Positions 24,001-36,000 of a DNA stretch of 64,000 nt are shown here, in pieces. The stretch is from positions 84,328 to 148,327 of the forward strand of contig VZTG01003228.1 of the NCBI GenBank assembly GCA_013397845.1, written 5' to 3'. Under the pieces are notes generated by a model that made no database searches, had not been told where the DNA came from, and saw nothing but the letters and a program-made list of their open reading frames with translations. The translations under genes and the position numbers were made by a program. This stretch comes from Melanocharis versteri (lineage: Eukaryota; Chordata; Aves; Passeriformes; Melanocharitidae). Within the stretch, counting starts at the first letter, position 1; each line of letters begins with the position of its first letter.

Positions 24001-27000
24001 TATATCTAAATGAATTTTCCTGAATGTCCCACATGCAAGTGAGGTGATGCTCTGGTGGCTGTCCTCTCACGGGGGAGAGCTGGTGGGTGGGTGTCTTGGT
24101 GTGGGGCAGCTCTCCATTCACAGCCTCCCCTTGCCCTTTGGCATTAGTCCCATGGTGTTTGGAGATGCAGGTTTCTGGGAGCTGTTCTCTGCAATTTGCA
24201 AATTATTGAATCAGCTCAGAAACGGCTGCCCGAGGCTCCTGGCTCGGGTTTGGCAGGAATAGGATCAGACGAGCCTTCTGGTCTGAAAATGTCTGCAAGT
24301 GCCTTGGCTGATTTACCCAGATTTGCAGGAAATTGCCACTTTCTCTGTTCCTGAAAGGGAGAGTAGGCAGCACATTTTGTAAAAGATAAAAACTTCTTTT
24401 CACCATTACTTGCATATCGAGCCTCACTGTCCTGGCCTGGCCCAGTGGGAAGCCCTTGGCCAGCTGGAAGGATTCCAGTGTCTGTAGAGGTGCAGGCGAA
24501 GCAGGAGCCAGCTCCTCACTGGCCCCCCCTCCCCGAGCAGGACGGGCAACGTGTGGTGCAGCAGGGACCCCACGGCCAGCGCAGGCAGCTGGGATCCTGC
24601 CTGCTCAGGTGCAGGACGCTCTGAACTGTTCAACAATGTTTATTCCCTGTTCAGAGGGGCAATTAAAGCCAACCCCACGGGCAGTTAAATGTCACCTTGC
24701 TCTGAGCAGGGCTGCGGTCCTGCTCTGAGGACAGTGCGCCGGGGACGCTGTGTGTGTGCAGGTGCAGGCTGGCGTTGGCAAATACGTAATTTATTGCAAG
24801 AAATGGAGATGAGAAAATGCTGCACTTTTTTTTTGCTGACTCTCAGGCTTCGATGTGAGAAGGTAACACTGCTGGGTAGGGCTAGGCTGAGCCAGGATGT
24901 AACAAAGTAAATCAGTTTTTAGGGAAGATGTTCCATGGCAGGGGCTCTGCCCAGGGGTCTGGCAGCTCTGCAGCACTGAGTGCCTGGGCTGGACCCCATA
25001 TCTGGGGGAGATTCTGGAGCCCCACGGCTGTCTGACATCGGTGGGAGCCTGCAGCAGTGCATGTCCTCTGCTGGTGTCCTCCCTGGGATGAGTGATGATG
25101 CAGCGAGATCTTGCCTGCCTGGCATCCTGGGATTGGGTGGAGAGCTGCTCAAAGTCAGGGCAAGGTGCTTCATTCAGGCACTCACTGCAGATTTCCAGGT
25201 GTAAACTCACAGCAAGGTGCCCTTGTCTGTTTTGCAAAAAACCCACAGTTTTGGTTGAGGGTTTTTTTTTTTTGCAGCTTGTGAGCAGCTGCCAAGGGCT
25301 CCTGGCCACTGCTGCTCCGCCTGGTGTGTCAGCAGGCGCTTGTGTCCTGAGAACCTGGGGTCGGTCCCAGCCTTGTAGGGGACGGAGAGGAGCCCCCACA
25401 GAGGGAGGATGAGCAGGGGGAGGATGGAAAGTGGTATGGAAGCACAGTCCCCTCTGAAAACTTATGAGACTGGGCATGGAATATTAAACAAACCAGAAAG
25501 GAAGCAGCTGGCAAGGTGATGCCCATCAAGGATAAAAAATGATGAGTCCAAAAATAGAGGCTGTTAATTTACAGGAGAGTCATTGCTGACCTTCTCAAGG
25601 ATGAGGCATCTGACAGGCAGAACTTGTTGCTGCAGGAGTTTGATACCTCCTTAGGCCAGGTTTGACCTGTGGAATTAAGCATAGGCATACAGGTAACCTG
25701 GGATGCTCCCCTCTCATTTGCACATCGTGACAGAGTTAGAGCTGACCACGTGTTGTGGAGCACTTCACCATGTCAGGTAATATGTTGACATCTCCACTCC
25801 CCACCTGTGATTTATCTAAATGTACTGTGTTGATTTAGAGCCTGTCTGGGAAATAAATCAGATGGACAAAATGAGGAGGTGGGATGCATTAGGGGTTTTT
25901 CATTAGGCTTTGGGTTGAGAGAGCATGAGAGAAGCGTGCACTCAGAGTTAGGGTCTGGATGGGAACGCTCTAGGGGTCCAGGCAGCCTTGGCTTTGTGTG
26001 GAACAGGACTTTTTAATCAGAATTTCAGTATGTTGATGGGGTTTACCAGATACAGGATATGAATTTGAAGGTGCTTTAGGGTTGTGATCAGGGATGCTTT
26101 ACAGAGAAGGATGTCACCTGCCCTTGCTGGGTTGGGAGCTCACCACTGTCCATGCACCCAAAATGCGGGGAAAATACCACCATTTCCTCCCCCTTTGGAA
26201 GGAGCCAGGAGAGCAGCACTTGCCTGGTGGGCTCTGCCTCCCTGGGAGCTGGCAACAGGTCCCCCAAACGCAGTCCCAGGAGGAGGCTGGGATGGCAGCG
26301 GTGATCTCAGTCTCCATTTGGAAACCCTGCAGTTGGCCCTGCCATAATGGCATTAAGGTATTTCCTTAATTAGATTTACTAAGTATGCAGGATTCTAATT
26401 CTCTCTTTTCCTTCTCTCTTAATTTGCCTAATGAGAAAAACAAAGAAATAAAATTACAGAAGTGATGCCCACGTTTCCTTCTGGAGGGGCTGGTGTCTGG
26501 CCGTGCGGCTCCGGAGGATGCTCTGGCCCATCCTGTGCGCTGGTGCCTGGCTGTGGCTGTGGCCAGGGTGGGTGTGCGGGCATTAGGGGCAGGCAGAGCC
26601 CCCCGGTACCTGCCAGGTGCCCCGTCAGGGAGTGAACACAGAGCTGTGACCTTTGGTTATGTTGTCGGTGCTGGAGCTGTGTGTCTCCTGTGGTGGCAGG
26701 GAGAGGCGAGTGCGTGGGGAGCTGCCCGGCGTCCCCAGCGCCCATCCTCGCTGGCGTGGGCACCTGCCACCTCTGCTGTGCTTGAGGCTCTGCGGAGATC
26801 CGTGCCCTAAGTGCCAGTTGGGGACTGGGCCCCAGTGCACAGACAAAGACGTGCTAATCTTCCTCATGATTCATNCAGTGCCAGCTGGGGACTGGGCCCC
26901 CGTGCGGGGCTGCTGGGACCCCCGCTGGCTCTGGGGTCGCTTCAGGGGGATCCCTGAGGGCTGTGCCCCAGTGCACAGACAAAGATGTGCTAATCTTCCT

Positions 27001-30000
27001 CATGATTCATTTGTCACCCCCTGAGGGCAATCAGTTTGGGAAACGGGCCGCTGGCCCTTGAACCCAGCGCCAACTGAATCATCGGCTCTGTGGTTGGACT
27101 TTAACGTAACAGATTCCCAATCGCAGAGACCCGTTCCAAGCAGTCGTTGGGGATGGGCTTGTTTTGCTCTCCCGGAACTGTAGGAGCAGTTCCAGCAGTT
27201 TGGCCTCAAAGAAGCAGCCAGCATGTGACAGAGGAACATGTTGTTAAGTTGGGTGATTTTATAATACTTAGAATATGATGCTATGGCAACCCACTACAAA
27301 TCCCAGATCAAATCAAATTATTTGTGAGCATCCCTGTAACTTTAATCTTTTCAAAGTCGTATCTGTTTTATGCCTTTGAGGCTACTGTGCAGCTGAGTGC
27401 AATCAGGCAGAGCTCAGGGTTCAAAGCAAGGAGAGCAGAGGATGAGTGGTTTGCTCCAGATCAGGCTGTGCTTTAGTGTCCTAGAAAGTCAAAGAGCAAA
27501 CAAGGAAAATCTGTCATCCTCGGCATTTTTCAGCAGTAGAGACATGGTGAGGTTGTGGAGAGCAGAGAGGGAAGGAGCTTGATAAACAGTATGGGTGGGC
27601 AGGACAGGAATTATGCTGTTGCCCCACATTGCTCCAATTAATTTCTTGCATTGAAAAACTGGAGGATGCCAGGAGCTGAAATGAGGTGTAACAATGTAAA
27701 TTTAACCTGCTCTGATATGCAAAAGAGAGAGAGAAGATTTATTTTGGTTTAATGTAATGTGAAACATCAGTTCTTGGTCTGGATTGACGTTTGGATACAA
27801 TGCAATGGGTATTTCCCCCAGTGCCTCTGACTGTGCCCGTGTTGCTGGCATAGCCCAGGTGGTGCCATGACTCCCCTGGCTGCGAGTGGGACGATGCTGC
27901 TGGTCCCACTTTGCCTTCCCACCATCCCTGCTGCCTCCCCACTGGCTCCCCACTGCATCCTCTCAGCATCTCCGTGGGCCCTGCTGAGGAGGGGCTGCAG
28001 GCACTGAGCTTCCCCATGACCGGCAGGTGGTTGTCACCTGCTGTCACAAATACTGGGGCTTGGGGGAAGGGGGCATCGTGGGTGGGAGGGCAGGGCCCGG
28101 GGTGGTGGGGCTGGTGGTGAGGTCAGGGGTTTGCAGAGGTCAGGGGTTTGCAGAGGTCAGGGTGCACCCTTGGCAGGAACTGTGTTTTGGAGAGGCCCCG
28201 GCGGGCACTGGTGCCGTTGCTGTGCACGCTGCGCTGTGCGGAGCCATCCCGGGGCGTGCTGCCATGGGAACCAAACCTCGTTACGGCGAGATAAACAGTT
28301 GGACATTTTGGCCCGGTTTCTGCAGGACTAACCTGGCAGGGACAAGAGGAAACTAAATTAAATCTCAGATTTTCTGACTCCCGGAGGAGCATCTGGCAGT
28401 GCCGCTGCGTGACAGCGTGGCTGCCTGCCCGGGAGCCGCCGGGTGAGAGGGATGGGAATTTTGTTCAGGGGAGGGCTGAGACCGTACTTTTTCAAAGCTT
28501 AGGGGACTTTTGAGGGGGGCTGTCTTGGCAGCTCCATGGCACAGGGGCTACTTTCTGCTTTCTTGGAGTCTTGCATCTTCACGGTGTCCCTTGGTACTTC
28601 CAAATCCAGTGCCAGGTGCCGTGTTGGCAAAGGGGCCCTCGGCTGGGTCCCTCCAAACCCGTGCTGGGGTGTCCCTGGGTGTCACCGAGCCTCCTTTGCT
28701 GCCAGAAGGCTCCTGCCCTGGTGGGAGGGTGCCAGAGGGAGGGAAGCCGTGGGGATGGGCTGCCATAGGAACCCAGCCCTGCTGTCCCTGCACCACCGGC
28801 ACCACACATGAGGACTCGCAGCCCACGCTGGGCACAGGCTCTTCTGGTGACTTTTATCATCTTCTCACACTGTCTGTTGGGTTTTTTCTCAGATTCCAGA
28901 TATTACTGTACAGGCAGCTGCACACCACGGCTTTGCTGAGGGAGATAACCCTTATCTCTTGCCTCGTGCGCTGGCTCAGGCAGCGGGGAGCTGACATATC
29001 TGTGTTTGGTTTTCCAGGAAGCAGGAGTTGCTGAACAGCACGGATGTGACCGTCCCAGAGCGGCCCCTGTCACCCCCCCTCACGGCCCCACCGACCATGA
29101 AGGTGAGTGTGCGGGCGATGGCCGGCCAAGGCCCCGGCTTTGGAAAGCCGGGTTGGTGGGGAGCAGCACTTCCAACGCAGCGGCTGCACGGAGTGGGGCT
29201 GTTCCCAGAGGAGCAGCAGTAGGTGGTTTCTGGCATTCAGCCGGCAGCCTGTTCCGACGCCTTCCATCCTTCCATCCATCCATCCTTCCATCCATCCTCC
29301 CATCCATCCGTCCATCCACCCCTCTCTCCACCCACGGTGGCGGCCGTGCGTGCGGGCCCATCCCGCGCCGACACTCCCGTTACGCAGTCGTGGGCGGCGG
29401 TGCCAAGCAGGGTGCCGAGTCCCGGCGCTGCTCTCCTTCCAGCAGCCCTCCCGGCACCGCGGCGGGTGGCTCTGTACCGGCGCGAGGCACACACTGTGTC
29501 CCCGCCGTGGGGCCGGGCATCCCGTCGTGAGGCTCTACATCTTGAGCTGTGCATCCCAGCAGGCACCTGCCTGTCCGCGGCAAACCCTCTCCTGCTTCCT
29601 GCCCAACCTGTTCCGGGCACTTTGCTTCCCAGGGGAGCCACCCTCTGAAATAACAAGAGCTGTCCTGCTGTGCCTCTGCCTTGAGGAAACATTAACGAAG
29701 GAGGTGTGGGGCTGGGCAGGGATGGCCGGGCTGGTGCCCAGCTGCTCTTGCTGGGTGCCCGTCAGGAGCTCTGGCTGTGTGGCTGATGCAGGTGGGGGGT
29801 GATGCCAAGAAGGTAATGGATTTCTTCTGGGGCTTGCTGGTGGGTGCTGCGACACATGGGGGAGAGTGCTGGGGAGGGGTGCTGGCACAGCTCTGCTTGC
29901 TGCCCTCCATTCGTGGCAGCTCCTGCCTGGTGCAGGGTTTTCTTTCTGGCCCTTTCCTTTGTGGCCCAGGAAAGCTGGCTCTGAGTGTGCACAGCTCTGA

Positions 30001-33000
30001 AAGGCTCGGCCTGCTGCATGCTCTGTTCAGTGAGTGTGGGCATTTTCTGTGGGACTTGCTGAAGCAGCTGGGTCTGGTGCCACCGTGGGGTCAGGTCTCG
30101 GCTCTGGCTACTGGTAGAGCAGGACCTGAAACTATCCAAGAACATTTGTACCTGGAGATAATCCCCACCCAGCTCAAACAGAAAAAGACTTTTTAAAGAG
30201 CAGCCAGCTGTGGGCACAGAGCTGTCTGAACCTGGGGTTCTTTTTGACTCCTGCAGGAGCAGTAGGTAAGGACGGGCACGGTCTAAAGCTGGAGACACAG
30301 CCAGGGCTGTGTCCAAGCCACAGCTGCCCCACCTGTGCTGGCAGCCGGAGACTGCTTGTGCTGTAAATCCGACCTTTGCTCACCACAAGTATTAAAGGAA
30401 AAGATATCTCTCAGGTTTTTCTTTGTCCTTTGATTTTCATTTCTTCATCCCCTCCTCTGCCTTTTTCCTCTATTTTTTTGCCTTTTGAGAAATTCAGTCT
30501 ATTCTAAGAGCTCACTAAAAATCATCCCCCGTGCCTTTCCCCTTGTTACTATGACCCCTTTTTTTGCCCCAAATCACGCACGTCTCTCCCGCAAACCGTT
30601 TCTGACAGCCGGTGGGATGGGAGCTGCTGCTGATCCCGCTTTTCGCTCTCCCCTCGGGCTGGCAGCATCTGCCGTGGCCCGGCCCCTCCTCGGTGCGAGC
30701 CGGGAGCTGCCGGACCAAACCTGGCTAGAGGAAAGGAGGGCGAGAGAAGGGACGGGGCGGGTGCGCCACGCCTCCAGAAAAGCCACTTAAGGGTTTGCTG
30801 GGAGTGCCACATTTACAGCCGCAGTTTGGCTGGGTAATTTACTTGTGTGTACCTGACAGCAGGAAAAGCTGGGAGAGGGATCGGGACTGTCCAGCAAGTC
30901 CAGCTTCTGCGGGTGCTGTGCTGAAGGGGTGGCCTCAGAGCAGCTCCGCGGAGCGCAGGCCACCACCAGGACCGGGGTCCCGCTGGGCAGCACAGGTAGA
31001 TCAGCGTGGGACCAGGGTTACCTGAGGTTCCCGTCGCGAGGGAGAGCGCGGCTGAGCGATCAGCGTGGTCCTGGCAGCTCTCCCGGAGAGGCGATGGTGG
31101 GCTGTGCCCGCTCTGGTGGGGCTCTTGTCCCTGAGCCCCCTCGCTCCGTGTCGCCGAGGCTGCGGGTCCTGTCCCCGGCACCGGCCGTCGAGCCGGGCAG
31201 CAGGAACAGGGTTTCTAATTGGAGCAGCTCTGTAATCTCTTTAGTTCCTTCGGCAAGTGGGGATTAACCCTGCGCTGGGCAGCCCAGCACCACTGGCAGC
31301 AGCTTCACCAATGCGGCTGTGATTAAGAAAAGAAATTATTCAAGACCCCTGATCAAACCATACACAAAGCTGGGCATTTGTCGGGGTCGAGGGCTCCTGG
31401 CAAGGGAAGCTGCAGCAGTGATGGTGAGCTCCGAGTTGGGCTGGATGGCAGCTCCCGGTGTCACAGCTGCCTGGTCACATTCAGGGAGCAGGACAAGTGC
31501 TCTGTGGTGGGGGTCCAGTGTCCTTGCTGTGATGTGGCTTGGTCTGGCTTTCCTTGTGTCTGCTTTTATCGAACAGGAGATTTCCTTCTTTTCTTTTCAG
31601 TCGGCAGAATTCTTCGAAATGCTGGAAAAAATGCAGGTGAGCAGCAGTGTGCATGCCAGCAACGCGGGATGTTTCCCCCAGCAGAGCCCCTGAGGGCAGA
31701 GGCTCACAGCAGTGCTGGGAGAGCTGTCCTGGGAACAGACCCCACCTTCCAGCCGCTTGGGTTGGAGTGATCTCCGTGTAGCAAAACACCCTCATGTTCG
31801 TGGACAAACCCCTGTGTTGGTGAAAGCATCTAAGTTATTTGATGCATTCATTTTGTTCCCAACAGGCGCCAAAACTGGAAGAACAGAGGTCTGGAAGCCA
31901 AAAACACAAGGTTGGTTGATTTTTGTTTCTTGAGGGGATCTCTTCAAGTGTCCCCCACTCATCTCAGAGGTTTAATGTGATCGTCAAAGACAGTCACTCA
32001 AAAGGCTGGAGAGGATTTAGATGTTATCTAAAAGCAAGGCACTGATTGAGTTGCAGAGATGGAAGCATGGTGCCTGTAAATCCTTAATCCAGCTTTATGT
32101 CCAGACCAGTGCATTTCAGCTTCCAGCTGTGCGAAAGGGTTGGGGGTTTGCCACAGCACTGGGAAGTTGCACCAGTAGAGGAACTCCCTTCAGGCAGGAC
32201 TTAGCCTGCATTGATGCCTGTCTGCAAGGGACCAGCAGGTGCTGGAGGCACTCCCTGGGTTGGGTGGGCAGGGCTGGGGTGTTAAGGGACAGCTGGTGGG
32301 GAACAGATGGTCATAGATGGTGTTTTGGTTCCTTTTTCCAGGAAGACTACATCCCATACCCCAGCATCGATGAGGTGGGTGCCTTGAACCCCCTGAACAC
32401 CTTCTGGTGAATGCCTTTCCAAAACTGCTGGTGGCAGGGGAATTGGTGGAGATTCTGTTTCTGAGAGGAGCTGCATAAAGCATGTTCCCCCTCCCTATGT
32501 TTGTGGTTTTTGGCTTTTCCTCAGTAGCATGTGCCCTCTTCAGAGAGGGGCGGGACTCATCCTCCCTGGTGCCAGGGCTGCAGTAGGGGAGCAAAACACA
32601 GGGCAAGGAGCTCTGCATCCCACACCCACACCCCTGTCCTGCCTGACCCCTCGTGGCACATGTCTCTGCAGATCCTAGAGAAGGGTAGCCCCTACCCACT
32701 GATCATCCTGCCCCAGTTTGGGGGGTACTGGATAGAAGACCCAGAAAACCTTGGCACACCCACCTCATCTGACAGCAGCATCTGCGAGGAGGAGGAGGAA
32801 AACCTCAGCCCCAGCACCTATGGCTACAAGCTGGAGTGCAAGGGAGAGGCCAGAGCCTACCGCAAGCATTTCCTGGGGAAGGTGGGTTCCTCCGCCCCAT
32901 GGGGCTCAAAGTTGCACACCTTTGCCCAAGAAAACCCTCCAATTGTGAGCAAAATGGGCAAGTTTTACAATTTCCCTCTTTTCCCTGGTGGGTCCCCAGT

Positions 33001-36000
33001 GTGGCAGTGATGGCCACACATGCAGCCTTTGCTCCTGGCCCCACAGCCACAGGTCTCCTGTGACACCAGTGGAGACATGGGCCCTGAGCCTCCTGTCCCT
33101 GGGGACCCGGGGCTGAGCCAGACACGGGGGCCTGCATTGCAGCCCCTGCTCTCTTGCTCACAGCCCTGGTTGTGGTCAGGGGGTGCAAGTGAGAGTGATG
33201 GGAGGGTGTTGGCGTGGCAGGTGAGTGTCCAGGCAGTGTCCTTGCCATCGGTGAGTTGCTTCCTGGCTGCTCATGTGCTGTTTTCTATTTTTAGGATCAT
33301 TTAAATTTCTACTGTACAGCCAGCAGCCTTGGAAATCTGATCCTTTCTGTTAAATGCGAGGAGACAGATGGCACGGAATATTTAAGGGTTATACTCAGGT
33401 ATGGAGAAAAAAAAAGGCTTTGTTTAACAAAATATTCTCTCTTTGGGAGTCCCTGGTTCTGTTTCCACAGCAAATGCTCGAGCTGGACTGGCAGCATGTG
33501 GAGGGGGTCTGGGTGGGATGGGAGGCAGTGGCAGCATCCTTGTGTTTCTGTGCTGGGACTGCCTAAACCTGATAATGAACGTGAGACTTTGATCTGTTGC
33601 TAAACCCTCTGGAACTGAATGTAAACCTCAGCGGGTTTAATCCTCCCTGGGATAACACGAGTCACTTCTCTCGCCATCCCTCCATAAGCTGACAGGACTC
33701 AGCATGTCTGAACCATTGTGTCATTTCCCTCCAAACTATGAATATTTTAAGGGCTGCAGAGATGAGAAGACAAATTGAGCCTTTGCTGACTAACCGGGCC
33801 CCACAAATGCAGCACAACGTTTCCCAACAGCAGGTGTTGCTTTGCTGTAGACACTCTCTGACGTCTGTCTGCTCATTGTTGTTTCTTTGCTAGGTCCAAA
33901 GTGAAGACGTTGCATGAGAGGATTCCCTTGGCAGGATTCAGCAAACTCCCGAGTATCCCCCAGATTGCAAAGGTGAATTGCCTGGCTTGGCTGGAACACA
34001 TGCAGCCAAGCCTGTGCCAGTGCACGTCAGGCAGTGTTGGGTGGCGTTGGGCAGCACTGGGATGTGTTGGGCAGCTTTGGGCAGCTCAGGGCTCTCAGGT
34101 CAAGGGGCACTTGGGTGGTGCTGTGTGCTGGCCCTGCTGTTGGTTTCCTGCTGATCCCAGGCAAGGAGAGCAGATGGCACTCATTTGACATGGAGAGACC
34201 TGGGACTTGGCTTGCTGCAACCTCAGTCAGGGCCAGCCAGGCCATGGGGCATCCCAATGAGAGGATGGGAAGTGGGGAGCTCCTGCAATCGGAGACTGTA
34301 TTTGGCTTCTTTATAAGACATTCATGGCCTGGAGTTTTGGCCAAGGACCTGGCATTGACTGCTCTTTCCCCTCACCCACAGGCCTTCTGTGACGATGCCT
34401 CCGGGCTGAAGTTTAACCCAGTTCTCTACCCCAAGGTAAGGCAACCTGCCCAAGTTTGCTGTGTTCTGGGGATGCTGAGAACCACACCCAGGGCCGCTGT
34501 TGAAAACTTTTAGCCTAATTGTGTGGGAATTTGGCTTCTTTCCCCTTCCACTCCCCCGGTGCTGCTCAGCTGTTGTACCCTGCTGCAGCTCTGGTGGGCT
34601 CTCCTCACCCCTCACCATGGATCTTTTGGCCATCACATTTTGAACAGCCAGATGAAACAACTGGCATTTTGCTTTCCTGCAGGCATCCCAGATGATAGTG
34701 TCTTATGATGAACATGAGGTCAACAACACATTCAAGTTCGGTGTGATCTATCAGAAGTTCAGGCAGGTGAGTTGTCCCCATGCCACTTTCATGGATCATG
34801 TCCCTGTGCACCAGAGATGCACGTGTCACAAGCACAGACTCAACTCTGATGTTAATTCTGCCATGTGCAGCACCTCGTGTCACTGGGTGTCCTCACTGTG
34901 TTTCTCATTGCTCAGATGTTTTCTCCACTCATTAAAAAATGATATGACTGAAAGTCTCAGTATGGAAATCAGCCCACAAGCTGCTGTAGGGAAAAGCGGA
35001 TGTGAAAATGGATTTTAGCAGGCATGGTATTTTAATCAGATATATGTTTAGACAGCGAAACAGCTACATTTGTGTGGAGGGACTGTGGGCTCTGAAGACA
35101 GGCGCTTGCTGAAAATGCTGTCATTAACCGGGGACTCCGGATGGGGAGTGCAGAGCTCAGCCTCAGAATTCACTGAGAATTATTCTGACAGGCACTCTAA
35201 TTATCTTACATGTTGCATTTTGGGTTGGATTGAGTGACTCATGCAAGGTTGTAATTAGGGTCTCATTGTTTTGAAATACAGCAAGCGGGAGATGATTAGG
35301 GCTTGGATTTTCCTATGGAGGATTCACTTCTCTTTTGGTATTTCCTGGATATTATCCTAAGGTCCTTGCTGGGGCTCAGAATTGGCTCTCAGCAGCTTTA
35401 CCCTGGGCTGTCCTGGGGGCTGAGCGGGCTGTGACAGCCCACAGGTGCTGGTGGCGAATGGGGCGGTGCCAGCTGGGGAGCAGAGGTGGGCAGCAGCCTG
35501 TGGCTGTGCAGGACACCGTGGAACAAGGTGCTGGTCAGACCCCAGGGACCCCGTGGATGGAGCTGGAGGTGGCAGGGGACTGGACAGGCCGGGAGATTGG
35601 GGCTGTCAGCAGATGCACCCTGTGTTTTGTAGACCCAAGAGGAGGAGCTGTTTGGTAATAATGAAGAGAGCACTGCCTTCAAGAACTTCCTAAGTTTTCT
35701 GGGAGACACCATAACTCTCCAGGACTTCAAAGGGTAAGTTAGATTAAAAGAATGATTTTACAAATACATGAACAAGAGAGCATGTCATATGTAAAAATAT
35801 CTATGTGTGAGAACAGAAGTCACCTCGCTCATGAGCAGGATGTGCAGAGCAGAAGCAAATATAGCTTTGGCTTGTTTTTCAAAGCTGGGGGAGTTTAAAA
35901 AAAAATTGGAGCTGCCAAGAGAGAAAAACTTCTTTTTCTGCAGATTTGAGGTTGTGATAAAATCTGGCTATATTCAGCCATAGATGGAGGGAAGTCTGTG

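Larger units (their letters stand above)
9015..29017 (+). other. RAP1GAP2: 20-kb RAP1GAP2 intron
   Basis: The intron runs from donor GTGAGT to acceptor TTTTCCAG. No exon-like coding segment recognisable as RAP1GAP2 or another gene was found in it. It contains a 29-bp triplicated repeat (14.1 kb), AT-rich motif-bearing patches (for example 13.02 kb), a CpG island with a minisatellite and an assembly duplication (21.0-22.2 kb), a second duplication around an n at 26875, and a short 17-bp repeat (28.1 kb). Its size and CpG island suggest it may host an internal promoter. Confidence 0.85.

Noticed and set aside
29261..29332. Histidine/proline/serine-rich peptides read from the TCCA repeat
   Set aside because: They are translations of a microsatellite in several frames and not evidence of a coding exon.
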